A stretch of 64,000 nucleotides of DNA from positions 48,813,724 to 48,877,723 of the forward strand of contig NC_087068.1 in the NCBI RefSeq assembly GCF_963678635.1, given 5' to 3'. This document shows positions 47,501 to 54,699 of this stretch, one piece after another. Source of the stretch: Symsagittifera roscoffensis (taxonomy: Eukaryota > Xenacoelomorpha > Acoela > Convolutidae). The notes beneath the pieces were generated by a model. It saw nothing but the letters and a program-made list of their open reading frames with translations, was not told where the DNA came from and did not search any database. A program made the translations under genes and the position numbers. Positions within the stretch are counted from its first letter, which is position 1; every line of letters starts with the position of its first letter.

Positions 47501-50500
47501 ACTCTGCCGGCGCTCTTCTTCATTGCCTTGCAGCTGGCCATCAGATTCCACGCCAACAGAGAACAGGTGCAAAAGTCACAGAAATAAATTGCAACACATC
47601 TAATTGTTTCACTAAGCTCAAGTCCCGCAAGGAGTGCTGCTGTAAGTGAAAGTGTTCAAATGAATCAATTTAGATTAACATATTAAATTATTTTCAACTG
47701 ATATATTTGTAGAACAACTGAATAAATTAATGGGCGAAGAATGGTTTACAATTGTTTTCTAAAGTTCTAGTTTTTTTCCTGTTGGTCTGAAAGATATATA
47801 AAAGACCCCTGTTTTTTGAACTTTGTTTCGACAATAGTCTAGCTTTGCGTATGTGTGGTTGTGTGTAGGATGAGAACTGGGGTAAGAAGTGTGAACGTAT
47901 AGTGGGTGGGGTGTGTCGACAGCTGACTGAGAGAGTCGCCCAGGACGAGAGGGGGGAGTTGGCTCTGAGGATGTACCTGCAGAGTGCACTGGTGCTGGAC
48001 CAGATGCCCTTTCCCAAACACCAGGAGCTGGCCTATGAGTTCTTCAGTCAGGTACGCCAACACAATTATAACACAGACAAACAAGAAACCCAAACCGAAT
48101 CGTTTCAACAAGAGCTTTGGCCGTTGATGGTGTCATCGAATCCTATTTTTAAAGAGTGTTAAAATCTTAGGAATACCCTAAATAAACGATTGCGGTCTAC
48201 CGTGAACATCAATGTCTTATTACTCAATCCAAGTAGTGTATTATTACGAAGATTTAAAAGTGCTCATTTGGTGGCTTTTTTGGTATATTTTAATTTCATC
48301 ATTTAAGCCTATTTAAGCGTAAGCAATTTAAAAGTGTTAGGTTCTGTTTAAAAAAAACAGGTATTATCAAAACAAATGAGTTTTGTTGGAGTAATAAACG
48401 TAGTGAAGACTCCTATATAGGTCTTGCTGTTTTTTTTTCAGGAAAATTCTTAATAACTCTAATAACTAACTAACTATTCATACATATTGATGCATTTATG
48501 AATGCACTTAGTTATATATGGACTTTTTGAGTTCAATTAAAATTCACCTGCTGAAAGTGACGTTAATAGCACTCTCCAAATACGAACGCGGAAATGGCGC
48601 GAAAAAACGTGAACGATTTCTGGTTTCGAAAGTGGAATTTAGCTTTTAGATTTCCAGCGGAATAAAAACTTTACCTGTTGATCCAGTTTTCTCTAGTTGG
48701 GTTCATGTTATCAAAAAAGCACCAATCATAAATAGTTTTAGAAATTCAAAGAGCTTAAAGAGCATCTTTTTTTTTCTTTGAAATTCGAAAGTTGCGATTT
48801 TTTCAAGAAATTCAGTGTTTTTTTATGGTTACTTGCGTTCAGTACTCTTTTCCAATCTTCGATTGGCTATGTTTTTTTTGCGACGCTTTGGAAAATTTTT
48901 GCACTTTTCGTGCATTACTCCTTTTGAATTCTTAGTGAACAAATCGTTGCCTGGATCAAATTGTTCAATTTCGTCAATAAGATTTTCGATCACTGCCAAT
49001 TCTTGCAATTAAAATTGTTATGCAATGATAATAGAGATTTATGCATATCCGTTCATAAACACTTTTCCAACTGTCTTTTGGCTATAGAGATAAGTATACT
49101 TTAGTCAGTCATTTTTTTAAGCTTAGTATCATAAAAATGCGTTTTTCTTCGCGACTAAAGTTTTTACTTTTCTGATCAAAAGAATTTACGATGAATTGCG
49201 GCCGAAAAATAGGCTTTCTCGTGGCTCGTTGATGCAACCATTTTCAAAATCAGCTGTTTGTTTTTTTATGACTTCAAAAACTTATTATCGATTAATCGTG
49301 AACTTGATTAATAGCTATTTGAAAAAAATTTGACACTCTCTTTGAAAAAGCCTTCATGATTAATTAGTTTTTGTTTCGACTTTCGAGACGAAAGTAACGA
49401 AACATTTGTGCTTGGGGTGGTTTTTTTTTCTTCAGACAAATTTCGACTGTTTAACTAAGAATTTTTGACGGAATTTTATTTTATCAGCCAAAAAGGATTG
49501 TTGTCTTGAACTGCAACTTATTGAAAATTGCGATTTCAAAAAATAAGTCATTGACTTTTTTCCAACTATGTTTACACTTGCGAAGCAAAGTGTTTTAGTA
49601 TGAACTTTTTCTTTTTTCCAACCTAAGTCGAAAATAAAAGTGCTGCTTTTAGTGGCACTTGTGATATTATACTGCTACAGCAGCCTACCAATTCAAATGT
49701 GCTTTGACATTTGATTATTAAAAAGTTAACACATCTGATGCATTTTTAATTCATCGAATGAACCGAAAAAAGTCATTTATTTCAAACAGCAGCACAATGA
49801 TAAAGAGCTCGGTTTCAGAAAGTTTCCAACTCAATATGTATTGCAATTTTTTTGAAAAGCATATTTTATACGTAATTTGGCTTTGTGCTTTCCAATTTAT
49901 TACATGCAAAATTGTGTCTTTTTGTATTTGGTGCTACTTTTGCTGTGTCGAATTGGCAATTTATTAGCATATGTAGCTGCGTTATGGTTGGCTAGTTTTT
50001 TGGCATTTGAAGCTTCCGTGGCTGAGTGATTAGTGCGTGAGACTCAAAGTTGCAAGGTTGCAGATCCGTAATGTATACGTAGCTGAGATGTTGCTAATTC
50101 GAGGTTTATTTCTCCCGTTTCGTAATTCATTTGATAGATCTGCTTTGGTCGTGTTCTCGCAAGTGTTTGCGAAGCGCAGTTTCCCCTCTTTGTTAAAATT
50201 TTTGCATCGATTTCTGTAGTTTTAATTAACACTGTGCTACCTGACAGAAGCCAAACGTCTATTATTGTGGCTGTTTTTTAGGCGTTGGCGCTGTACGAAG
50301 ACAGTGTGACAGAGAGTAGGGCCCAACTGGCGGCTCTGCAGTTGATCACGTGTAGTCTGCAGCAGATGAGCTGCTTCTCAGAGGAGAACCACGAACCACT
50401 CCGTACTCAATGCACTCTCTGTGCAAGCAAACTGTTCAAGGTCAGCATATTACAGAATCAGATTGTATGTATTAATGGGAATGACCAGTTATTCATAGCA

Positions 50501-53500
50501 TTAGCTGCATGTTTAGAAACTCATAAGTGACCGCTAATAAATTTACACATGCAAATACCTGTGGTATGATACGAGCTTAATATTTTCCAACCTAATTCAC
50601 AGAAATTTGTAGTTACTTTTTGTGATCAGTTTCATAGGCAAGATTTTTTGAAGTATCTAGCTTATTCGCTTGCTTAGAGTGCCTGGTATTTAATATTAGA
50701 TTGTGTAAACAGGAACACTTATGGGGAAGGGCTTTGTGTCTTCATTTAGACCTAAATCAAATTTCCTCACAATGGACATTTTGAGAGCTAAATTTATTTG
50801 CTTATCTAGAGTTATCAAAAGGTTCCAGATACCACTGATTACCCTTGCGAACGTTGTTCATTGTAGTTTCAGGTGCGACTTTGATGCCCCTATGTAAGTT
50901 TTGTTTCGTTGCTAATTTAGTATTCAAATTTCGGGGATTTTTGCCGTAAACTTAGACATATTGAGAAGCTTAAAATTTTGGTAGACCTAGTTGTTTTATT
51001 TTTTCATGCCTTGTTTCATTTTTCTCGACTTATGTTTTTTTTAATGTTTTTGCTGCATCGCAAGTGGTGCGAAGCTCTGCTTCGCCTCTGTGTTAAAATT
51101 GCAGTATGATTGCAGGATTTAGAGTAGTGCATTCATTAGTAGGAGTATTGGAGGATTGTTTTTCCTCGAACGGCTTTGTTTTGAGAAGCTGTGGATTTTT
51201 GAGCTCAGGATTTTTGAAGATGAATTTGAGAAATAAACATGTTCATTTTTGCTTTCCATTTTTGCTTTTGTTGCCACGGGAAGGCATCAAAGATAGTAGG
51301 ATCCGGATTGAAGACCACTGGATGTGAGGTCTCGTGGCACTACTTGCAGTGGCAAAAGTTATTAGTCAAGGGGTTCACCTCTATGTCCCTTTGTTTTAGA
51401 AACCGGACCAGGCGAGAGCAGTGGCTCACTCGGCACACCTCTATTGGGACTGCAAAGTGCAGCAACCGAACACAAATCTTTCTTCAGAGGGGTCTGCCGC
51501 TGAGCAGAGTAACAGCACCACTAGTGCTTCTACCGCCCAGCCGGTCAGTTCACATTCAAAGACCCTCAAAATCAAAAATCCCAAATTGAGATAGTCTGTT
51601 TATTTTTTGATAATTTAATGGTTTCCATTCAAATGCAGAATCTACTATAAATTGGGGTCATCAAAGACAAGGATGAATATTAAAATCGTGTGTATTGTTT
51701 CTTCGAAAAATCTGACACCACAAAGACACGTCCTATCAGGTCAAGTGGTATTGATATATCATACTTAAGCTCCCTCGGTTGTGATTAAGAAAGACTCAAG
51801 CTGTGATTAAGAAGTGTCGAGAAAACACGCTCCGAAATTTTCTGCTTGCAGGTTTAGTGTTGATAAAATTGAGAGTCATTCGTTTGTTGAAGGCGAAGGA
51901 TGTCACGATTATTTTGAATAAGACTTCTGAAAGATATTTAGTAATGATATGTAATGATACGAATGATACGAACACACTGTGCTTTGTAGTGAAGTGGCTA
52001 AAATCAATTAATGTTCAATGCTAATGGCTTCGGCTGTGTTGCTTCTATGTTTGGGTTGCGATAGTTACAACAGGGGTTGTAAAATGTAAAATATGAAGTT
52101 TGGTGTGTTAGCTGAGAGAGGGTAAGCGGGTGGCGGACTGTCTGAAGAGGAGTGTGAAGACTGCAGGTCAGGTGGTGGACGGGGTGGGCAGACTGCAGCT
52201 GTACGTGGAGATTCTGGACCACTACATACACTACTTCTCTCTCTCCAACCCACAATGCCCAGCTGTAAGAATAGATTCCTAATTAACCTAACGAAAGTTG
52301 AGAATATTTACTAAATTTCAGTTGATAATCAGGGTGAAAATACAACTTCTGTTCAAATGCTTCTTAAAAAGATCGGCAAAATCTCTCACTTACGAGTGGG
52401 TTTGGCACCTACAAGGCTCAGTTTAGAATCCCGGTCTCGAATGTTTTTGTGTCTCATCAAAATGTGAAATAGTAGGACCAATCATAAAAAGTAGTTTTGT
52501 CAAGGGTCCAAACAAGTAAACTAGTTCCAAGTTTTCCATCTAAATCAAAAACTTCTCTCAAATTTTATCCTCTATTTCGGATGCCCGATTGATACAAACA
52601 CACTGTGCTTTGTAGTGAAGTGGTTACAATCATTTAATGTTCAGTACTAATGGCTTCGGCTGTGTTGTTGCTATACTTGGGTTGCGATAGTTACAACTGG
52701 GGTTATAAAGTGTAAAATATGAAGTTTTACGCCAAAATTGAAGAGCTCTCATACTCGTGGATGTATTTTTTTCAAGCTTAATTGCAATCGGGTACTAGAC
52801 GTCCCCTCCCCCCTTAATTAACTTTGTTCTCATAATGGTCAAAATTAAAAATGGTAAATTTAGGTTCAGCTCATGAATTCAAATTTCTTTGGGTCTCCGG
52901 CACACTTGGTCTGGAGGTAACCAATGCTCCTGGGACGTCAAAAGTACTGGGTTCGAATCTGACAGGACCTATTTTTTTGAGCAGGAAAAATATATCGGCT
53001 TATTATTGTCTGTTTATCTTTTGTCGGCTTAGTTGCCATTTTCTAGATTTGTTTTTTTAAATGTTTTTTTTTTACATTATAGTCGCTTTTAGTGTTCTGA
53101 TTTACCTCTTCTGTTTGTAATTTTACTAACCTTGATTTAGTATGTTTTGTTTTTTTTCGCTTAAAAAACTTTATTCTGCTCAAATGGTTTTGGCTTATTT
53201 TTCTGCTTTGTGACCTAATTTCGATTCGTTTCAATGGAGACATTTTTTTAATGCTCACTTCTTGATCGTACAAAATGATAAAAATCCTAGTAGAAATTAT
53301 AGTTCAAGTTTTTCATGATAACAATTTTGTTTCGGCTTTTTTGTTTTTTTTCGGCGTATTAGGTTTCAGCCTATATTATATTGGCTACTCGGCCTCATAT
53401 TGCGTCTTTCGACGAGCGAAATAAGTTTGTGTGTACGTGTAGTTTTAAATGTTTTTGATTTTTTTTTCGGTTTTTTGTTTTCCTTTTTTGGGCTTCATTG

Positions 53501-54244
53501 GTTTGGGCCTATATTATATCGGCTTAGCGGCCTCATATTGTTTCATTTGACGAGCAATTATAGTTTTCAGTGTTTTGAGGGTGAGGGGGACTGATTAATT
53601 TTTCAAATGTCTTTAAGTTTTGTTTTTTTTTCGGCTTAAAGGGTTCCTGACAAGGTGTTTTCGGCTTTGTTACCTCTAGGTACATTATTTCCGATGGTTA
53701 TTTCACATTCTTTTGTCTTGGCATGTTTTTGTTGTAAAACTAGCCTTATTGATTTTGGTAGATCTAGTTTTTTCGACATTTTCGATTTTTTCTTTTTTTA
53801 ATTGTTTTGTATCGCAAGTGGTGCGAAGCTCAGCTTCGCCTCTGTGATTAATTTTTCCCCAAATTTCAAAGTAGTTGCGCTTCTTTATTTTCCGCGGCCT
53901 GTCAGGTTTCAGTGTTCGCCATTCGTCTGTTTTAAGTCTGGAATTGATGTGTAGTAAAGTTTGTGGATATGTATGTCTGCTAGGTGAGCTCAAGTGTGAT
54001 CAACCAGCTGACGGGCAAAATCAGAGAAGAGTTGGACAGTGCAGGGGCTAGTGGTGGGGGAGGGGGTGACGAAAGGGAGCGACTTAAGGGGAGGCTGAAT
54101 GCCAGTTTGGAGAGGCTGAGGCAGAAGAAACTGCACTTGACTCAGGCTCCAACAGAGACCCAAGAGGAGAATTTGGAAAAGGGGGAGGACGAAGCGAAGG
54201 CGATGTCGGACAAATTCTCAGAACTGACCGTTTTTGATATATAA
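29472..54244 (+). CDS. VPS35: VPS35, retromer core subunit (join of fifteen exons)
   Basis: Fifteen exons join without a phase error into 915 codons plus stop, against about 796 residues in vertebrates. VPS35 is the cytosolic alpha-solenoid of retromer; it binds VPS26 through its N-terminus and VPS29 through its C-terminal half, and retrieves cargo from endosomes. The N-terminal PRLYLL motif that contacts VPS26 is at residues 105-110, split by intron 2. [25 protein letters not shown] and [14 protein letters not shown] are diagnostic. LYED at residues 684-687 matches the region of the Parkinson-linked Asp620 of human VPS35, and the Asp is kept. Extra length comes from Gly/Glu-rich loops in exons 9, 10 and 15 and a Ser/Thr loop in exon 13. 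The gene spans 24.8 kb because introns are loaded with repeats. Confidence 0.95.
29571..31212. other. VPS35 intron 1, nothing recognised
   Basis: No repeat copy or coding homology stands out. A CTGTCTGTTGGCTATTTTTTT phrase at about 30864 is an isolated remnant of the R1 3' end. Two short local duplications (GAGCTGGAATTG and GGGTTTATCGTT) lie at 31080-31195. Confidence 0.5.
31213..31433 (+). CDS. VPS35: VPS35 exon 2
   Basis: Encodes [19 protein letters not shown] through [13 protein letters not shown] plus two bases of Leu107. It covers the first half of the VPS26-binding PRLYLL motif. The donor is CT|GTAAGT. Confidence 0.95.
32380..32640 (+). repeat. Diverged R1 copy in VPS35 intron 2
   Basis: TTGATCCAGTTTTTTTTCAA and the surrounding order of blocks match R1, but divergence is high. 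Just upstream, 32289-32330, an AAAGCTCCGCTTCGCCTCCGTG tail like those ending other repeats closes a separate copy. Confidence 0.5.
32719..32909 (+). CDS. VPS35: VPS35 exon 3
   Basis: Encodes [17 protein letters not shown] through [20 protein letters not shown] to [11 protein letters not shown]. The donor GATAG|GTAAAT gives phase 1, which fits only one acceptor near exon 4. Confidence 0.92.
32910..33840. other. VPS35 intron 3, nothing recognised
   Basis: No repeat family seen elsewhere in the window is evident. The last 100 bp stay open in the exon 4 frame, but only the acceptor GGGTTTAG|AC at 33840 matches the phase of exon 3. Confidence 0.55.
33841..34055 (+). CDS. VPS35: VPS35 exon 4
   Basis: Encodes [18 protein letters not shown], a Ser-rich linker, then [17 protein letters not shown] and [17 protein letters not shown]. 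This corresponds to the acidic-linker region and the NLAEMNKLWVRMQHQGH-type segment of VPS35. The donor is CAG|GTAGCA (phase 0). Confidence 0.88.
34208..34672 (+). repeat. R3 repeat with tRNA-like part, filling most of VPS35 intron 4
   Basis: Begins TTTACACTTGCGAAGCATAG and ends GCGAAGTGCTGCTTCGCCTC then TGTG, only 18 bp before the exon 5 acceptor site. A second copy lies at 49565-50200 with most blocks in the same order (GTGCTTTGACATTTGA, AAAAAGTTAACACA, CAGCA/GTACAATGATAAA, TCTCGCAA). It leaves the splice acceptor intact. Confidence 0.75.
34691..34861 (+). CDS. VPS35: VPS35 exon 5
   Basis: Encodes [19 protein letters not shown] through [18 protein letters not shown]. The acceptor GTTGTTTTAG directly follows the R3 repeat. 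The donor is CAT|GTAAGA. Confidence 0.95.
35071..35432 (+). repeat. R1 dispersed repeat, VPS35 intron 5 copy 1
   Basis: Begins TAACGTAGTGAAGACACTTA, with GGAAGGCAATCTCCACTATCG in the middle and a decayed CAAACTGTTCGTTGG stem-loop at the end. Confidence 0.7.
35460..35720 (+). repeat. R1 partial copy, VPS35 intron 5 copy 2
   Basis: Shows TTTTGCGGTTTGAATTTTG, GGAAATGGCGCTAAAAA and CTCAAATTGGGTCAAGTTTA in R1 order, without the 5' head or 3' stem. The rest of the intron to 36433 shows nothing recognisable. Confidence 0.65.
36434..36643 (+). CDS. VPS35: VPS35 exon 6
   Basis: Encodes [20 protein letters not shown] through [20 protein letters not shown]. The acceptor is GTCACTAG. The donor is AAG|GTGCCC, weaker than the others. 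Confidence 0.94.
37103..37251 (+). CDS. VPS35: VPS35 exon 7
   Basis: Encodes [20 protein letters not shown] through [20 protein letters not shown] to FHID plus two bases. The donor is AA|GTGAGA (phase 2). Confidence 0.94.
37671..37953 (+). repeat. R1 copy upstream of the inserted LINE
   Basis: Begins GAACGTAGTGAAGACACTTTT and runs through TTTTAGTCTCGATAGTGG, CCCAGCGGAAAAAAGTATTACC and AATTGGGTTAAATAAAACTG. It stops at the LINE start. The segment from about 37798 is repeated, diverged, on the other side of the LINE at 40542. Confidence 0.75.
37954..38391 (+). pseudogene. LINE ORF with 2A-like motif and cysteine-rich finger (5' part)
   Basis: Residues 60-67 read GIDFNPGP, preceded by the hydrophobic SLIQLLRA, a 2A-like ribosome-skipping motif of the GI(E/D)xNPGP kind found in several non-LTR retrotransposons. 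It is followed directly by a C-x2-C...C-x2-CGW-x-H...C-x2-C finger ([21 protein letters not shown]), PHD-like in layout, as in the N-terminus of ingi/jockey-like LINE proteins. The frame ends at TGA at 38389. Confidence 0.7.
38617..39060 (+). pseudogene. LINE endonuclease fragment
   Basis: The frame ([20 protein letters not shown] then VNEELKT-like text, [11 protein letters not shown] and [12 protein letters not shown]) resembles a decayed EEP endonuclease. The GDFN motif has become DDGNA. Catalytic His and SDH motifs are not found. It follows the finger ORF after a break near 38610. Confidence 0.6.
39340..40342 (+). pseudogene. LINE RT fragments and C-terminus
   Basis: Across several frames I see [15 protein letters not shown] (fingers), CYADDS-like codons near 39735 and then the 39914-40342 frame with [19 protein letters not shown] and [18 protein letters not shown]. 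The last two are typical of the post-palm region of jockey/ingi-like RTs. Stops and frameshifts throughout make it dead. Confidence 0.6.
40542..40745 (+). repeat. R1 segment downstream of the inserted LINE
   Basis: TTTTAGTCTCGAAAGTGCAA, CCCGCGGAAAAAAATATTACC and the following text repeat 37798-37930 with differences, then continue into the part of R1 missing upstream of the LINE. Confidence 0.7.
40760..41240 (+). repeat. R1 dispersed repeat, VPS35 intron 7
   Basis: Nearly complete: GAACGTAGTGAAGACTTTTA, AATGCTCTAATAACTACATA, CAGTGGAATAAAAGG, TATCCAGTTTTCTCAAATTG, then CCAACTGTCATTTGG and CTATGTTT. The rest of the intron to 42125 shows nothing beyond short duplications such as GGCGCAGTGTATGTTTGTG (41459, repeated at once). 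Confidence 0.8.
42126..42336 (+). CDS. VPS35: VPS35 exon 8
   Basis: Encodes [18 protein letters not shown] through [20 protein letters not shown] to VPDVEM. The acceptor TGTGATAG|A completes Lys from exon 7. The donor is ATG|GTAAAG. Confidence 0.93.
42337..43219. other. VPS35 intron 8, nothing recognised
   Basis: No family seen elsewhere in the window is evident. A short duplication (ACAAACTGCCATGTCTACAAACTGCCAT) lies near 42905. Confidence 0.5.
43220..43435 (+). CDS. VPS35: VPS35 exon 9
   Basis: Encodes [20 protein letters not shown], a [10 protein letters not shown] acidic stretch, a Gly-rich loop, then [20 protein letters not shown]. It corresponds to the DPDPEDFADEQSLVGRF-type acidic loop of other VPS35 proteins, with an added Gly tract. 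The donor TTG|GTCAGA is weak. Confidence 0.9.
43480..43930 (+). repeat. R1 dispersed repeat, VPS35 intron 9 copy 1
   Basis: Starts GAACTTAGTGAAGGCTC. It ends in the stem-loop CCAACTGTCTGTTGG (43882-43896), with a decayed TTTGGCCTCTG tail after it. Confidence 0.8.
44024..44208 (+). mobile_element. tRNA-derived SINE with 3' GCGAAGC/GCTTCGC stem-loop
   Basis: A tRNA-like head has an A-box-like TGGCGCAGATCTTAGG and a B-box GTTCGAATCC (about 44075-44085). After a T-rich body it ends GTTTGCGAAGCGCAGCTTCG then CTTTTGTG. Head plus tail is the classic SINE arrangement. The head cannot be a functional tRNA because the 3' acceptor pairing is poor and it has no proper anticodon arm. Confidence 0.65.
44225..44375 (+). 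repeat. R1 5' fragment
   Basis: GAACGTAGTAAGGACTCTTATAG and TCGCGGTTTGACTTGAATTTC mark an R1 head; the remainder is lost. Confidence 0.65.
44866..45262 (+). repeat. R1 dispersed repeat, intron 9 copy with CTCGCCTCTGTG tail
   Basis: Starts GAACGTAGTTCACACTC and includes AAAGTGGAATTTAATTTTCAG. It ends AAAATGCTGTCTCGCCTCTG then TGTTC, linking R1 to the shared 3' tail. Confidence 0.7.
45960..46767 (+). repeat. 404-bp tandem duplication containing a tRNA-like SINE
   Basis: Unit 1 is 45960-46363 and unit 2 starts at 46364 (GGTTTTTCTATATAAGG in both). The units differ at very few positions, for example GTTCGAACC against GTTCGAGCC in the B box. Each holds a tRNA-like head (46199-46270 and 46603-46673) with TAGCGTAGAGGTAGG and GGTTCGAACCTGG. 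The SINE was probably present before the duplication. Confidence 0.88.
46791..46864 (+). repeat. Two-copy 38-bp tandem repeat
   Basis: TTGGCTTGCGTCACTTAGCA and CTTGGCGTGCGTGACTTAAG each run on to ATTA(T/C)GTAGACTCA. It lies just after the 404-bp duplication. Confidence 0.6.
47393..47566 (+). CDS. VPS35: VPS35 exon 10
   Basis: Encodes [20 protein letters not shown], a GGGGS loop, then [20 protein letters not shown]. This corresponds to the [20 protein letters not shown]-type segment. The donor is CAG|GTGCAA. Confidence 0.9.
47869..48051 (+). CDS. VPS35: VPS35 exon 11
   Basis: Encodes [19 protein letters not shown] through [17 protein letters not shown] to [12 protein letters not shown]. The acceptor is GTGTGTAG and the donor is CAG|GTACGC. 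Confidence 0.93.
48396..48875 (+). repeat. R1 dispersed repeat, VPS35 intron 11, with compensated stem-loop
   Basis: One of the most complete copies: head AACGTAGTGAAGACTCCTA, TTCATACATATTGATGCA, GAACGCGGAAATGGCGCG, CCAGCGGAATAAAAACTTTACC and GTTGATCCAGTTTTCTC. The terminal stem is CCAATCTTCGATTGG (48852-48866), which keeps pairing although both arms differ from CCAAC/GTTGG. Confidence 0.85.
49565..50200 (+). repeat. R3 repeat with tRNA-like part, VPS35 intron 11
   Basis: Starts TTTACACTTGCGAAGCAAAG. A tRNA-like stretch (GTGGCTGAGTGATTAGTGCG and AAGGTTGCAGATCCG) lies at 49990-50070. It ends GTTTGCGAAGCGCAGTTTCC then CCTCTTTG. It is longer than the 34208 copy, mainly by the tRNA-like block. 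Confidence 0.7.
50282..50440 (+). CDS. VPS35: VPS35 exon 12
   Basis: Encodes [19 protein letters not shown] through [17 protein letters not shown] to CASKLFK, the most conserved part of the C-terminal solenoid. The donor is AAG|GTCAGC. Confidence 0.96.
50975..51087 (+). repeat. Shared 3' tail copy in VPS35 intron 12
   Basis: TTTTGGTAGACCTAGTTG leads through T-rich text to ATCGCAAGTGGTGCGAAGC then TCTGCTTCGCCTCTGTG. It matches 53720-53845 over its length. The stem-loop is perfect (GCGAAGC TCT GCTTCGC). Confidence 0.75.
51400..51543 (+). CDS. VPS35: VPS35 exon 13
   Basis: Encodes [20 protein letters not shown], then a Ser/Thr/Asn-rich tail to STAQP. KPDQxRAVxxxAHLxW is the conserved VPS35 segment. 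The Ser-rich end replaces the shorter loop before GKRV. The donor is CCG|GTCAGT. Confidence 0.9.
51968..52101 (+). repeat. Direct repeat flanking VPS35 exon 14, copy 1
   Basis: GAACACACTGTGCTTTGTAG to TGTAAAATATGAAGTTT, about 134 bp, recurs at 52590-52725. It ends 19 bp before exon 14. TAGTGAAGTGG fits a pol III A-box pattern, so it may be a small SINE. Confidence 0.8.
52121..52264 (+). CDS. VPS35: VPS35 exon 14
   Basis: Encodes [19 protein letters not shown] through [17 protein letters not shown] to PQCPA, matching the GKRVMECLKKALKIA segment and the solenoid helix after it. The acceptor GCTGAGAGAG has no good pyrimidine tract; only the AG at 52119-52120 keeps the frame. The donor is GCT|GTAAGA. 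Confidence 0.92.
52590..52725 (+). repeat. Direct repeat flanking VPS35 exon 14, copy 2
   Basis: Roughly 90 percent like 51968-52101, including GGCTTCGGCTGTGTTG and GGGTTGCGATAGTTACAAC. Confidence 0.8.
52760..53845 (+). mobile_element. R2 repeat: tRNA-like SINE head, long TCGGCTT-rich body, 3' stem-loop tail
   Basis: The tRNA-like part (about 52892-52970) has TTGGTCTGGAGGTAACC and GGGTTCGAATCTG. The body is rich in TCGGCTTA. The end reads ATCGCAAGTGGTGCGAAGC then TCAGCTTCGCCTCTGTG (53813-53845). It may be two elements end to end. A related copy is at 54700-55430. Confidence 0.65.
53984..54244 (+). CDS. VPS35: VPS35 exon 15 (terminal)
   Basis: Encodes [17 protein letters not shown], a [13 protein letters not shown] loop, [17 protein letters not shown] and an acidic tail to ELTVFDI, TAA at 54242-54244. 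It matches the VLNQLIQKIREDL and NTLEHLRLRR segments of the VPS35 C-terminus. The acceptor is GTCTGCTAG. Confidence 0.93.
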   Translation: MSSSVINQLTGKIREELDSAGASGGGGGDERERLKGRLNASLERLRQKKLHLTQAPTETQEENLEKGEDEAKAMSDKFSELTVFDI

Positions 54245-54699
54245 TGATCATAATCAAACTCATAAACATGTATTTTCTTTGAATCTTCGCCATAACTATA
54301 GAAATTGTTCGCTTCTCGAAATTGTTTGCCTGATAGTATTTAACATGTCCAAAAATCCGTACTGTACTGCTCAAATTGAATGATATAGTTTATTTAAATG
54401 AAATTGAAGTATTTCCAAAAAATTTGCGAACATTTCTAGTTCTCAGAAAGATGAAATATAAGGACAACCGATTTCGGATCCTTTATTTGTCCTTCCTACT
54501 AACTCCTACTAAATTGTTATCGATTTATTCTCTCCTGGCATCATCCATAAAAATTAATATGCACCAATAATGATTTGCTTTAAATATGATTGTAATGTAG
54601 TATATATGCGAATCTCAAATATTTAATTTAAATTTTCAGAATAGTTAAGTATTTCTCCCGTATTACAGTGATTTCGATAATGGATGAATGAATGCATTG

